A DNA stretch of 64,000 nt from Thermomonas sp. (GCF_020850895.1 NZ_JADZDS010000078.1:1-64000), one strand, 5' to 3'; positions 34,645 to 43,670 are shown, counted from the first letter of the stretch. Numbers and translations are program-made. Notes: generated by a model from the letters alone, not told the origin.

Positions 34645-35550
34645 ATGTTCTTTCGCAACCTCACCCTGTTCCGTTTCCCCACCTCGCTCGATCTTTCCGA
34701 CCTCGAAACCCAACTGACCGAGTGCGCGCTCAAGCCGGTCGGCGCGCTGGAGCTTTCCTCGCGCGGCTTCATCCCGCCGATGGGCCAGCATCACGCCGCC
34801 TTCCAGCACGCCTGTGACGATGCGCTGTGGCTGACCGTCGGTGGCGAGGACAAATTGCTGCCCGGCGCGGTGGTGAATGACCTGCTGCAGAAGAAACTGG
34901 CGGCGATCGAGGAAAAGGAAGGCCGCAAGCCCGGCGGCCGCACCCGCAAGCGGATCAAGGATGATCTGGTCACCGAACTGCTGCCGCGTGCATTCGTGCG
35001 GCCGGTGCGCACCGATGCGCTGATCGACACCGCTTTCGGCGTGATCGCGGTGGACACCTCATCACGCAAGAGCGCGGAGGGCACAGTGTCGGAAGTGCGC
35101 CGCGCACTGGGCAGCTTCCCCGCGCTGCCGCTGAACGCCGAAGTCGCGCCCCGCGCCATCCTGACCGGCTGGATCGCCGGCGATCCGCTGCCCGACGGCT
35201 TGGCGCTTGGCGATGAGTGCGAACTGCGCGATCCCACCGACACCGGCGCGGTGGTGAAGATCCAGCGCATGGACCTGTCCGGTGACGAGATCGCCAAACA
35301 CCTGGAATCCGGCAAGCAGGCAACACGGCTGGCGCTGACCCTGGATGACCACGTCAGCTTCGTGATCGGCGAGGACCTGATCGTGCGCAAGTTCAAATTG
35401 CTCGACGGCGCGGTAGATCAACTCGAAGCCGGCAACGATGACGACATCGTCGCCGAACTGGAGACCCGCTTTGCATTGATGGCCGGTGAGTTCAAGCGCC
35501 TGTTTACGGTGCTGGAGACGGCCTTCAAGCTCAGCAAGGCCGACGCCTGA
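34645..35550 (+). CDS. rdgC: Recombination-associated protein RdgC
   Basis: A 301-residue ring-forming DNA-binding protein that limits RecA activity and joins recombination and pilin variation in some bacteria. MFFRNLTLFRF at the N-terminus and length close to E. coli RdgC (303) identify the family. Conserved QHHAAFQHACDDALWLTVGGEDKLLPGAVV block and a Lys/Arg-rich central segment (KPGGRTRKRIKDD) are visible. The ATG at 34645 follows the repeat element directly. The multi-hairpin repeat begins five bases after its stop. Confidence 0.93.
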   Translation: MFFRNLTLFRFPTSLDLSDLETQLTECALKPVGALELSSRGFIPPMGQHHAAFQHACDDALWLTVGGEDKLLPGAVVNDLLQKKLAAIEEKEGRKPGGRTRKRIKDDLVTELLPRAFVRPVRTDALIDTAFGVIAVDTSSRKSAEGTVSEVRRALGSFPALPLNAEVAPRAILTGWIAGDPLPDGLALGDECELRDPTDTGAVVKIQRMDLSGDEIAKHLESGKQATRLALTLDDHVSFVIGEDLIVRKFKLLDGAVDQLEAGNDDDIVAELETRFALMAGEFKRLFTVLETAFKLSKADA

Positions 35551-35554
35551 GGCA

Positions 35555-35703
35555 GTGCTGAACAAGTCCCTCCTGGACTTGTCAGCACACGCTGCGTCCG
35601 GCGCATGCCCGGACGCAGCTCACGCGGATCAATCACTTCGGTGATCGATCCGCGGCCGACCATCCATGGTCGGCATGGCAACGCCGACTACATCAGCGTT
35701 GCC
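35555..35703. repeat. Multi-hairpin intergenic repeat, copy B (five modules)
   Basis: Five hairpins in succession: 35555-35588 (GTGCTGAACAAGTCC against GGACTTGTCAGCAC), 35591-35619 (GCTGCGTCCGG/CCGGACGCAGC), 35623-35654 (14-bp stem, TTCG loop, one mismatch), 35655-35674 (GCCGACCA/TGGTCGGC) and 35677-35703 (GGCAACGC/GCGTTGCC). The last three match, in reverse orientation, copy A at 23783-23862. Located just after rdgC, it may also terminate that transcript. Confidence 0.85.
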
Positions 35704-35792
35704 CTAATCCACGCCGCGACCACGCCCGCGGCAGGTATACACTGGCCACGTCCACCTTTGGACACTCGTTCCGGCACTCGGGGAGACGTGAT

Positions 35793-36164
35793 ATGAACGT
35801 GAAACTTCTGGCTGTAGCAATCGGCGTGCTGACCTGTGCGTCGGCCGCGGCGCAATCGCGTGGTGACTGGGTGCTGGGGCGATGGCGCGGGGGCGAATTT
35901 TGGTTCCCTGGCGTGGTGCAGTCGCACGTGGGCGACAACATCACCATCCTGTATGACGACGGCACGCGCGAAACGCTGTCAAGCAAACTCGTCCGTCCCT
36001 ACACCTGGACACTGGGCACGCGCGTAGAGTGTCGATGGCAAGGCGGCACGATTTGGTATGCGGGCAAGATCACCGGCGTCAGCAGGAATGGCACGCGGAT
36101 CGACATCCTCTATGACGATGGTGACCGCGAGAACATCGCCACCGGTGGTTGTCGCTCACGCTAG
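35793..36164 (+). CDS. Secreted tandem Tudor-like protein
   Basis: A 123-residue protein with a Sec signal peptide (cleavage after AAA, before QSRG). The mature part is two similar units of about 40 residues, each with a basic/tryptophan start (VLGRWRGGEFWFPGVV and VECRWQGGTIWYAGKI) and ending ILYDDG(T/D)RE. This resembles Tudor/chromo-barrel folds, which in eukaryotes bind modified peptides, but here the protein is exported. The next gene starts 3 bases after its stop. Confidence 0.65.
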   Translation: MNVKLLAVAIGVLTCASAAAQSRGDWVLGRWRGGEFWFPGVVQSHVGDNITILYDDGTRETLSSKLVRPYTWTLGTRVECRWQGGTIWYAGKITGVSRNGTRIDILYDDGDRENIATGGCRSR

Positions 36165-36166
36165 GA

Positions 36167-36964
36167 ATGCATTCCCTGTTGCGCTTGTTGAGGGCTGTAC
36201 GCGCAGCACCGAGACACCCGACCATCCAGCACGACCGCATCGATGTCGTGCTGGATGATGGCAAGCGTGTCGACGTGGCACTGCGGCGCGATCCGCGCGC
36301 CCGCCGCATCAAGCTCAGCGTGGACGAACGCGGCGCACGGCTGACCTTGCCACAACGCGCCAGCCGCGCCTCGGGTGAGCGATTCCTGCATGCGCACATC
36401 GACTGGCTGACCCAACAGCTCGCCACCCAAGCGATCGCTGCTGGCATGGCCCTGCGCCGCGATCACACATCGTCACTGCCCCTGCATGGCGCCGAACTGC
36501 CATTGCGATGGGAACGCGGGCGCACGACCCGGCTGGACCTGGCCGATGACGGCTGCCTGCACTTCATCACGCCCGCCCATGCCGGCGATCCCGCACTGCG
36601 TCGCGCCTTGAGGGATTTCTACGAAGCCCAGGCGCGCGCAGCGATCGGGCGTTGGCTGCCGCGTTACGTGCCGGGCCTGCCGCGCGCGCCCGGCCGGATC
36701 GTTTTCAAGCGCACCACGTCACTGTGGGGCTCGATGGCACCCGATGGCACCATGGCGCTGGACCTGGCGCTGCCCCTTGCGCGACCTGCGGCGTTCGAAT
36801 ACGTCCTGGTGCATGAGTTATGCCATCTGCTGCAGGCCAATCATTCGCCGCGCTTCTGGCGCGAAGTCGAGGCCCGCTTCCCGGACTGGCGGCGGGAACG
36901 CGATTACCTGCATGGCGAAGGACGCGCCCTGAAAGCCCGCCTGCGTGGCCTGCTGGCCGGATAA
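36167..36964 (+). CDS. YgjP-like (DUF45) M48-type metal-dependent hydrolase
   Basis: A 265-residue protein with the zincin motif VLVHELCHLLQANHSPRFW (HExxH with a following His) characteristic of the YgjP/DUF45 group of M48-like metallopeptidases, and the family's FKRTTSLWGS block. A basic N-terminal half precedes it. Family members act in the cytoplasm and their substrates are not known. The ATG at 36167 is preferred; a TTG at 36149 would overlap the previous gene. Confidence 0.85.
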   Translation: MHSLLRLLRAVRAAPRHPTIQHDRIDVVLDDGKRVDVALRRDPRARRIKLSVDERGARLTLPQRASRASGERFLHAHIDWLTQQLATQAIAAGMALRRDHTSSLPLHGAELPLRWERGRTTRLDLADDGCLHFITPAHAGDPALRRALRDFYEAQARAAIGRWLPRYVPGLPRAPGRIVFKRTTSLWGSMAPDGTMALDLALPLARPAAFEYVLVHELCHLLQANHSPRFWREVEARFPDWRRERDYLHGEGRALKARLRGLLAG

Positions 36965-37045
36965 TGCGATTTTCGGCGTTGGGATACCGGCCGGGTTCCG
37001 GCTTGATCCAACCCCACCAAGATTTCCGAACACGAGACCCCACAC

Positions 37046-37561
37046 ATGACACGCTCGCCCCGCCTTGCCATCGCCCTGTCCCTGACTGCCCTGATGCTCA
37101 TCCTGCCCGCCTGCAAGAAAGCCCAGGATGCGGCGGTCGATGCCGCGATCGAACATGCCACCGGCGCCGAGATCGAGCACAACGGCGACGAAGTCACGGT
37201 GAAGACCGCACAGGGCGATATGCATTTCGCCACCGCCGAGAATGGTGCCAGCGTTGCACTACCGGCCAGCTTCCCCAAGGATGTCCAGTTGCCGGCCCAG
37301 TACAAGGTCGACAGCGTGATGGAGGTGGGTGGTGCGCAGATCGTTTCCCTGTCGACCCCGGATACCATGGACACGCTGTTCAATTCGCTGTCCAGTGGCA
37401 TGGAAGGCAAGGGCTGGAAGCGCGAACTGGCGACGCAGACCAGTGATGGCGGCGCGCTGTCGTTCAGCAAGGACAACCACAACGTGGCGTATTACATCGC
37501 CAGGAACGAGAACGGCAGCACCGACCTGAACATCAACGTCTCGATCTCCAGCGCGCAGTGA
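37046..37561 (+). CDS. Lipoprotein of unknown function
   Basis: A 171-residue protein with a signal peptide ending in the lipobox LPAC. The first part of the mature chain is helical and charged; the rest is beta-rich with GWKRELATQTSDGG and KDNHNVAYYIARNENGS, pointing to a small extracytoplasmic domain. No family recognised. It starts about 80 bases after the YgjP-like gene. Confidence 0.65.
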   Translation: MTRSPRLAIALSLTALMLILPACKKAQDAAVDAAIEHATGAEIEHNGDEVTVKTAQGDMHFATAENGASVALPASFPKDVQLPAQYKVDSVMEVGGAQIVSLSTPDTMDTLFNSLSSGMEGKGWKRELATQTSDGGALSFSKDNHNVAYYIARNENGSTDLNINVSISSAQ

Positions 37562-37633
37562 GGCAACGGTCGCGGCATGCGTTCTGCGCTTGCAGCAAGG
37601 TCATCCCGAGGATCAAGGTGTCAGGTGGCTCAG

Positions 37634-37891
37634 ATGTCCCAGGGCGGATTCGAGCAAATCCATGCAGTGAGCCCGCGTGACGCGCGCTGGTATCGTCTGT
37701 CCGAACAGTGGATCATGATCTTTGGCGTGATGACGCTGCTGCTCGCGTTTTTCTGCGTCGTGCTGTGGGTACAGGGTTCCGCGAAGGTGCCACTGCGCCA
37801 GATATTGTTCTTGATTGGGCCATTTCCACTCGCTTGCGGGCTAAGTGTCTGGCTCCACCGACGCATCGCCCGCAAGCATGGCCTGCTTTGA
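37634..37891 (+). CDS. Small two-helix membrane protein
   Basis: An 85-residue protein with two membrane helices (about 29-52 and 57-75) and a basic C-terminal end (HRRIARKHGLL). The ATG at 37634 was chosen because AGGTGG lies six bases upstream; an in-frame extension back to 37577 lacks such a signal. No known family. It converges on the alpha/beta hydrolase gene with a 31-base gap. Confidence 0.55.
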   Translation: MSQGGFEQIHAVSPRDARWYRLSEQWIMIFGVMTLLLAFFCVVLWVQGSAKVPLRQILFLIGPFPLACGLSVWLHRRIARKHGLL

Positions 37892-37922
37892 GCGTTGCCG
37901 AATGGCTCATCTCCGATGCAGA

Positions 37923-38780
37923 TCATTCCTGGTACAGAAACGGCGCGATCACCGCGGCCACCCGTTCCGGCTGCTGCATGTGCAGGTGATGCCCGCCCTG
38001 CTGCACCACCATCCGCCCATCCTGCAACTGCGCAACCCGATGGCGACGCGCTGCATCCGGTAGATACGGCTGGGCCGGATCGGCGAACAACACCAGGCTG
38101 GGGCATTGGATGCCGGCCAGCAAGTCGTCCACTTGTGCTTCGGTCATCCGCACCAAGCTGGGTAGGGTGAGCCGCGGATCGCTGCTCCAGACGTAGCCGC
38201 CCGGCACCTCGCGCAATCCGCGTTCCACCAACAACCGCACCAGCTCGGCATCGAGTCCGCTGCCCGGCACGCGCCCGGCCTGCATGCGCGCACGCACGGC
38301 CGTGTCGATGTCGGGGAACACGCGCAACTGCTTGCCCTTCAGCACACGCTGCGCAGTCACCGCCTCGCGCAGGCGCAGGTGGGTACGCGCCGGCGCTTCG
38401 GTCAGTACGCCCACGGCCTCGATCAGCACCAAGCGTTCGATCCGCTCCGGACAGGCCGCCGCGACCATGCAGGAAATCGCACCGCCCATCGAATGTCCAA
38501 GCAAACGGAAGCGCTCCCAGCCCAAGGCATCAGCGGCATCCAGCACGGCGGCAATGCTGCCGGCAAACGAATAATCGCCGCCGGCACCAAGGTGTGCGCT
38601 GCGCCCATGCCCGGGCAAATCGAGCGCCACCACCGCGACGTCCTCCAGGTATGGCGCCAGCGGCAGGAAACTGGCGGCATTGTCCAGCCAGCCGTGCAGC
38701 GCCAGCACGCGCGGGCCTTGCCCGTGATTGCGCAATGCAGCCAGTGGGCCCAGCGCGGTGTGCAGGGAAACCTCGCGCAT
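37923..38780 (-). CDS. Alpha/beta-fold hydrolase
   Basis: A 285-residue hydrolase with the oxyanion block LALHGWLDNAASF, the nucleophile elbow GHSMGG, an acidic residue in LVLFADPAQPYL and the catalytic-His region QQGGHHLHMQQP. Substrate is unknown (ester, amide or epoxide are possible). The ATG at 38780 shares one base with the hemH stop (TGATG) and has AGGATGG upstream, so it is probably coupled to hemH. An ATG nine bases earlier is an alternative. Confidence 0.85.
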   Translation of the reverse strand: MREVSLHTALGPLAALRNHGQGPRVLALHGWLDNAASFLPLAPYLEDVAVVALDLPGHGRSAHLGAGGDYSFAGSIAAVLDAADALGWERFRLLGHSMGGAISCMVAAACPERIERLVLIEAVGVLTEAPARTHLRLREAVTAQRVLKGKQLRVFPDIDTAVRARMQAGRVPGSGLDAELVRLLVERGLREVPGGYVWSSDPRLTLPSLVRMTEAQVDDLLAGIQCPSLVLFADPAQPYLPDAARRHRVAQLQDGRMVVQQGGHHLHMQQPERVAAVIAPFLYQE

Positions 38781-39754
38781 CAGTTCCATCCTGTGTCGGC
38801 GCGCGCCAACGCGGCCAGAGCATCGGCATGCGCAGCGCTTGCATTCAGGCAGGGGATGTAGCGCAGCGCCTGCCCGCCCGCCGCGCGGAAGGCCTCGGCA
38901 TTCAGCATGGCGATCTCCTCCAGTGTTTCCAGACAGTCCACGGCAAAGCCCGGACAGGCCACGTCAACGTTGCGTACGCCTGCGCAAGCAAGCTGCTGCA
39001 GCATCGGCAAGGTGTACGGCTGCAGCCAGCGCGCGCGACCGAAGCGCGATTGGAAGGTGAGCAGGATGTCGTCCCTGTCCAGTCCCAGTGCCTCGGCAAT
39101 TGCCCAGGTACTGGCCTCGCACTGGGCGGCATACGGATCGCCCTGGTCCACCAGCCGCTGGGGAATGCCATGGAACGAGAGCAACAGGCGCTCACCGCGG
39201 CCCTGCGACGCCCAATGCGCACGGATCGAGGCCGCCACCGCCGACGCCCACGCCGGGTCGGCGTGGTAGTCGTGCAATATCTCCACCCGCAAGCCGTCGC
39301 CGTGGGCCGAAATCACATCGGCCACGCTGGCGGTGGTGGTGGTCGAATACTGCGGATACAGCGGCAGCACGCGCACAGCGCGGGTGCCGGCCGCGCGCAA
39401 CTGCGCCAGCACCGACGCCAGCGACGGCGTGCCGTAGCGCATCGCGTGGACGACGGTTCGCTCCGGCAAGCGCTGTTGCACCACCCGCGCCAGTTCCGCC
39501 GTATGCACGGCCAATGGTGAGCCGCCGTCCAGCCAGATTTCCGCGTATTTGTGTGCGACCTTCGGGCTGCGTCGCGGCAGGATGGTCCCGCGCAGCACGG
39601 GCTGCCACAGCCAGCGCGGCAGCTGCACCACGCGCGGATCGGACAGGAATTCGGCAAGATAGGCCGACACCGCAGCGGCCGTGGCGGCCGCCGGCGTACC
39701 GAGATTGACGAGGATCAGCGCCGGCGGCGCGTCGGAAGGGGCGGACATGCGCAT
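38780..39754 (-). CDS. hemH: Ferrochelatase
   Basis: Inserts Fe2+ into protoporphyrin IX in the last step of haem synthesis. The 324-residue product carries LILVNLGTP at the N-terminus, YGTPSL, LPLYPQYSTTTTASV, the catalytic-His motif LLSFHGIPQR and QSRFGRARWLQPYT, all characteristic of HemH. Two Met codons lie at 39754 and 39748; either could be used. It runs into the hydrolase gene with a one-base overlap at that gene's ATG. Confidence 0.96.
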   Translation of the reverse strand: MRMSAPSDAPPALILVNLGTPAAATAAAVSAYLAEFLSDPRVVQLPRWLWQPVLRGTILPRRSPKVAHKYAEIWLDGGSPLAVHTAELARVVQQRLPERTVVHAMRYGTPSLASVLAQLRAAGTRAVRVLPLYPQYSTTTTASVADVISAHGDGLRVEILHDYHADPAWASAVAASIRAHWASQGRGERLLLSFHGIPQRLVDQGDPYAAQCEASTWAIAEALGLDRDDILLTFQSRFGRARWLQPYTLPMLQQLACAGVRNVDVACPGFAVDCLETLEEIAMLNAEAFRAAGGQALRYIPCLNASAAHADALAALARADTGWN

Positions 39755-39857
39755 AGAATCGCATGCATGGCCGGGCTGGAGCCCGGCTTAACTTGCGATT
39801 CATGGCCACCGCGCGAGGATGCCAGCATCCCCCGCCCGCTTTCGACGGAGATCCACG

Positions 39858-40664
39858 ATGACTGCACGTCCCTTGCGCCTGACCCTCGCCCTTGCCGCCT
39901 TGCTGGTCGCCACGAGCGGCATTGCCGGCGAACGCGAGGACAACCGCGCCGACAATGCACTGCGTGTCATGCGCGAGATCCAAGCGGTTCCGGACAACTC
40001 GATCCCGGATCGCCTGCTCGATGAAGCCCGCGGGATTATCGTGATTCCGGACACCATCAAGGCCGGCTTCGTGATCGGTGGTCGCCGCGGGCTGGGGCTG
40101 ATGTCGGTCAAGAACCCGGACGGCAGTTGGTCGAATCCGGTGTTCGTCAAACTCACCGGCGCCAGCGTCGGCTTCCAGGCCGGTGTGCAGTCGGCAGACG
40201 TGATCCTGGTGTTCCGCAGCGAACGCGGCCTGGACAACATCATCAACGGCAAAGTCACCCTCGGCGCCGATGCCTCGGTCGCCGCCGGCCCGGTCGGCCG
40301 CAATGCCGCCGCCGCCACCGATGGCTCGCTCAAGGCCGAGATCTGGTCATGGTCGCGCGCGCGCGGATTGTTCGCTGGAGTCGCACTGGACGGCGCGATC
40401 CTGCAGATCGACCACGGCGCCAACCGCAGTGCCTACGGCTATGGCATCACCCCACGGATGGTATTCGAGGGGCGCACGCCGCAGGCCGCCTCGCCCCCGA
40501 TCGTTGCCTTCCGCGACGAACTGGAAGAAGCCACGACCGCGGCACGGAACTCGCGCCGCGGCTCTGCGCCGCCAGCAGCCTCCAGCAGCACGAGCGCGCA
40601 TCCGCTGGACTCCCAGGCGCCGGCATCCAGCACCCCACTCCCGGAGCCGGCGACACGGCCGTAA
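39858..40664 (+). CDS. SYLF-domain (YSC84-related) lipid-binding protein
   Basis: The 268-residue product has a Sec signal peptide (cleavage after IAG) and the SYLF core with GGRRGLGLMSVKN, TGASVGFQAGVQSADVILVF and SWSRARGLFAGVALDGAIL, a fold that binds phosphoinositide-like or other lipids in homologues. The last 50 residues are a disordered Pro/Ser tail. The ATG at 39858 has GGAG seven bases upstream. It lies just before tatA with a 48-base gap. Confidence 0.85.
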   Translation: MTARPLRLTLALAALLVATSGIAGEREDNRADNALRVMREIQAVPDNSIPDRLLDEARGIIVIPDTIKAGFVIGGRRGLGLMSVKNPDGSWSNPVFVKLTGASVGFQAGVQSADVILVFRSERGLDNIINGKVTLGADASVAAGPVGRNAAAATDGSLKAEIWSWSRARGLFAGVALDGAILQIDHGANRSAYGYGITPRMVFEGRTPQAASPPIVAFRDELEEATTAARNSRRGSAPPAASSSTSAHPLDSQAPASSTPLPEPATRP

Positions 40665-40712
40665 GCGACCACGTGGGGTAGAATCGCCGCGTCCACACAC
40701 ACAGGTGCAATC

Positions 40713-40931
40713 ATGGGTGGTTTCAGCATCTGGCACTGGCTGATCGTGCTGCTCATCGTCCTTCTCGTGTTCGGCACCAAGCGCCTGACCTCGGGCGCGC
40801 GCGACCTCGGCAAGGCCGTCAACGAATTCAAGAAAGGCGTCCACGGCGACGACAAGCCGACAGCGCCCACCGGAGGCGACAGGTCCGCATCGGCAGCGGA
40901 TTCGCGCGGGCCGGACGACAGCGCCCACTGA
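40713..40931 (+). CDS. tatA: Sec-independent protein translocase TatA
   Basis: Pore-forming subunit of the twin-arginine export system. The 72-residue protein has one membrane helix ([14 protein letters not shown]), the conserved FG pair in VFGTKRL and an amphipathic helix ([15 protein letters not shown]) followed by a flexible acidic tail. First gene of tatABC; a TAGAAT at 40679-40684 may be the -10 box. Confidence 0.95.
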   Translation: MGGFSIWHWLIVLLIVLLVFGTKRLTSGARDLGKAVNEFKKGVHGDDKPTAPTGGDRSASAADSRGPDDSAH

Positions 40932-40949
40932 TCCTTTCAGGCACCGCCG

Positions 40950-41306
40950 ATGTTCGATTTTTCTTTCGGCGAAATGCTGGTGGTGGCGCTGGTGGCCCTC
41001 GTGGTCCTGGGGCCAGAACGCTTGCCCAAGGCCGCACGCTTTGCCGGCCTGTGGGTGCGCAAGGCGCGTGCGCAGTGGTATTCGATGAAGAACGAGCTGG
41101 AGCAGGAACTGGCCAGCGAAGAATTGCGCCGTAGCCTGGCCGACGCCCGCACGACCCTCGAAGAATCGCACGCAAGCACGCTGGCGGCCGTAAGCACAGC
41201 CAGCGATGCGCTGGAGGACGCTGCCTCGCCCGCGGTCCCGCCTGCAGGCACGTCCCCGCCTGTCGTCGTCAGCGAAGCCGGAGACCGTCGCGATGACCGA
41301 GGCTGA
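40950..41306 (+). CDS. tatB: Sec-independent protein translocase TatB
   Basis: Receptor-complex subunit of the Tat system. The 118-residue protein starts with the short helix FGEMLVVALVALVVLGPERLPKAAR (split here for length: GEMLVVALVALVVLG then PERLP), containing the GPERLP motif of TatB, and continues with a long charged amphipathic region and a low-complexity Pro/Ala tail. Its end overlaps tatC by 14 bases. Confidence 0.95.
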   Translation: MFDFSFGEMLVVALVALVVLGPERLPKAARFAGLWVRKARAQWYSMKNELEQELASEELRRSLADARTTLEESHASTLAAVSTASDALEDAASPAVPPAGTSPPVVVSEAGDRRDDRG

Positions 41307-42042
41307 CGGCGACAGCGAACGCCCGCTGATCGCCCACTTGCTGGAGCTGCGTTCGCGCTTGCTGCGCGGCATCGCCGGGCTGGGATTGGTGCTGGTCTGC
41401 CTGCTGCCCCTGTCCAATCGGCTGTATGCGGAACTGGCCAAGCCGCTGCTGGCCAAATTGCCCGCGGGCAGCCACATCATCGCCACCCAGGTCGCCAGCC
41501 CGTTCTTTGCGCCGATGAAACTGGCGTTCTTCGTCGCCCTGCTGCTCTCGATGCCGTGGCTGCTCTACCAAGCTTGGGCATTCGTGGCGCCGGGGTTGTA
41601 CCAGCGCGAGAAGCGACTGGCACTGCCGCTGCTGTCGTCGGCGCTGCTGCTGTTCTACGCAGGTTGTGCCTTCGCCTATTTCCTGGTGCTGCCAATGGTG
41701 TTCGGTTTCCTCACCCGGGTGACGCCCGAAGGCGTGGCGATGATGACCGACATCAGCGCCTACCTCGATTTCGTGCTGGTGCTGTTCCTTGCCTTCGGCC
41801 TTGCCTTCGAATTGCCGGTGGCACTGGTGATCCTCGTGTTGCTCGGCTGGATCACTCCGGCGCAACTGCGCGAGGGACGCGGCTACGCGGTTGTCGGCAT
41901 CTTCATCGTCGCCGCCGTGCTGACGCCGCCGGACGTGGTCAGCCAGCTGATGCTGGCGATCCCGATGTGCCTGCTGTACGAGGCCGGTATCCTCGCCGCC
42001 CAGTTCGTCACGCCACGCTATCCCGCCGATGCCTCCCCCTGA
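41293..42042 (+). CDS. tatC: Sec-independent protein translocase TatC
   Basis: Signal-peptide receptor of the Tat system. A 249-residue, six-helix protein starting with PLIAHLLELRSRLLRG, the conserved N-terminal motif, and containing the FxxPMKLAFF region and PxxxSQLMLAIPMCLLYE near the end. The ATG at 41293 overlaps tatB by 14 bases, and its own 3' end overlaps the RDD gene by 14 bases, so all three appear coupled. Confidence 0.96.
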   Translation: MTEADGDSERPLIAHLLELRSRLLRGIAGLGLVLVCLLPLSNRLYAELAKPLLAKLPAGSHIIATQVASPFFAPMKLAFFVALLLSMPWLLYQAWAFVAPGLYQREKRLALPLLSSALLLFYAGCAFAYFLVLPMVFGFLTRVTPEGVAMMTDISAYLDFVLVLFLAFGLAFELPVALVILVLLGWITPAQLREGRGYAVVGIFIVAAVLTPPDVVSQLMLAIPMCLLYEAGILAAQFVTPRYPADASP

Positions 42043-42733
42043 ACCCATTCCAGCCGGCTTCTGGATGCGCTACACGGCATGGTCACTCGACACCGCCTGC
42101 CTGCTGCCGGTTGCCGCCCTGCTAGGGCTGGCTCCGCTGGGTGCCGCGCTGGCAAACGCACAGGCGGCACTGCACGCGTTGGCCGCAGCCATGGCGCATG
42201 GCATGGACACCGCCGTGGCACAGGCACAGACGCCGCTGGAAATGGCCCTCACCCTGCTTGGGGATCCACGCCTGAATGCCAGCGTGGATCAGCTGTCGGC
42301 GGCATTGACCACCCTCCTCATCGTGCCCCCATTGCTTTACGCGGCACTCGCCTGCCTGTGGTCGTTGGCTTTCGAGTGCTCGTCCTGGCAGGCCACGCCG
42401 GGCAAGCGCGCGTTGGGTCTACGCGTCACTGATGCCGGGGGCGCAAGACTCGATATCGCCCAAGCGCTGATACGGTTTGCCGCTGCCAGCCTGTCCTGGC
42501 TCACCCTCAACCTCGGCCATGCAATGGTCCTGTTTGCGCCGCACCTGGCCTTGCACGACCGTTTCAGCCGCACCCGCGTACTTGCCGATCCAACGCGGCG
42601 AGTGCTGCCAACCTGGGCACGGCTGTGGCTGCTGGTGCAGGCAGTTGCCGGAACCATTGCATGCGCCTGGCTGTTGATGGCCCTGTACGCCTGGATGCAA
42701 TCCCTGTTGGGGCAGGCGTTGACCGGTCCGTGA
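42029..42733 (+). CDS. RDD family membrane protein
   Basis: The 234-residue protein is predicted to span the membrane several times and has the family's SLDTACLLPVAALL start, WQATPGKRALGLRVTDAGG and FAAASLSWLTLNLGHAMV blocks. RDD proteins have been linked to ion exchange or membrane stress in some bacteria, but the role here is unknown. It starts inside the last codons of tatC and ends 10 bases before a convergent gene. Confidence 0.8.
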   Translation: MPPPEPIPAGFWMRYTAWSLDTACLLPVAALLGLAPLGAALANAQAALHALAAAMAHGMDTAVAQAQTPLEMALTLLGDPRLNASVDQLSAALTTLLIVPPLLYAALACLWSLAFECSSWQATPGKRALGLRVTDAGGARLDIAQALIRFAAASLSWLTLNLGHAMVLFAPHLALHDRFSRTRVLADPTRRVLPTWARLWLLVQAVAGTIACAWLLMALYAWMQSLLGQALTGP

Positions 42734-42743
42734 TGGACTGAGA

Positions 42744-43670
42744 TCAAGCTTCGATCTGATGCGGCGGGGAATTCGGCACCGGCGATCCGCCCTCTCCGAA
42801 GGTGTCGCGCCACGCCAGGAAGGCGGCGCCGGACACCAGCACCAGCGCGGCGCACGCAAAACCCAGCATCACCAGCGCCGCCAGCAGGTTGCCCAACACC
42901 GGATGGATCGCTCCGCCTAGAACAGCCAGCAGTGCTGACACCAGTGCCGCGACCAGTGCGCCAATGACCAGCGCACCGACGAACAAGGTGGCAGCCAGCA
43001 GGTTGGCCGCGGCATTGCATACCGCTGCGCGCAACGCCAAGCCGAGTGCCGGAAGCAGGCGGCACCCGGAAAACAGCATCAAAGGGATGGAATACAGCAA
43101 CAGCGCATAGCTGAAGTAGTTGAAGACCATCTGCACCACGAACAGCAGTCCCGGATGCGCCGGACCCTGCATCTCGGGCGTCCCGCCCCGCATCACCACT
43201 TCCACCGCCTTCAGGTAGTCCTGCCAGTACCCGACTCCTGCCAGCGCCACCACCAGCCCCCCGCCCACCACGGCGAGCACGACCTGCACCAGCCCCAGCC
43301 AAGCCAAGCCCTGCCCAGATTGGCTGCACAGCGGCGCAAACAGGTCGCGCGCACGCACCGGATGCCCGGCTTCGACCGCACGCACCACGTGCATCAGGCC
43401 ACCAAGCAGGATCGGCACCAAGAACATGATCAACAGGGCCAAGGCCAGCGCGACGAGCATCAACAGCTTCATGTCCGGAAGTTGTCCATCCGCACGCTCG
43501 TCGCCGATCAACAAGGACAACACCAGAGCCATTGCCGACACTGCCATGTACAAGCTCGACACCAGCAACATGCCTGCACCAAACACCGCCCGCGGGTTCT
43601 TTGCCCCCAGGTCGATGGCCTGCCGGAACCACACCAGGCCTTGACCGGCCGGCAACCTGCGAATGTCCAT
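42744..43670 (-). CDS. BPSS1780-type multi-pass membrane protein
   Basis: The 308-residue protein has about six strongly hydrophobic segments and begins RLPAGQGLVWFRQAIDLGAKNPRAVF, typical of the BPSS1780 family of uncharacterised inner-membrane proteins. The helix-rich middle is Val/Ala/Leu-rich with few charged residues. It converges on the RDD gene with a 10-base gap and is in the same direction as the amidotransferase gene upstream. Confidence 0.8.
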   Translation of the reverse strand: MDIRRLPAGQGLVWFRQAIDLGAKNPRAVFGAGMLLVSSLYMAVSAMALVLSLLIGDERADGQLPDMKLLMLVALALALLIMFLVPILLGGLMHVVRAVEAGHPVRARDLFAPLCSQSGQGLAWLGLVQVVLAVVGGGLVVALAGVGYWQDYLKAVEVVMRGGTPEMQGPAHPGLLFVVQMVFNYFSYALLLYSIPLMLFSGCRLLPALGLALRAAVCNAAANLLAATLFVGALVIGALVAALVSALLAVLGGAIHPVLGNLLAALVMLGFACAALVLVSGAAFLAWRDTFGEGGSPVPNSPPHQIEA

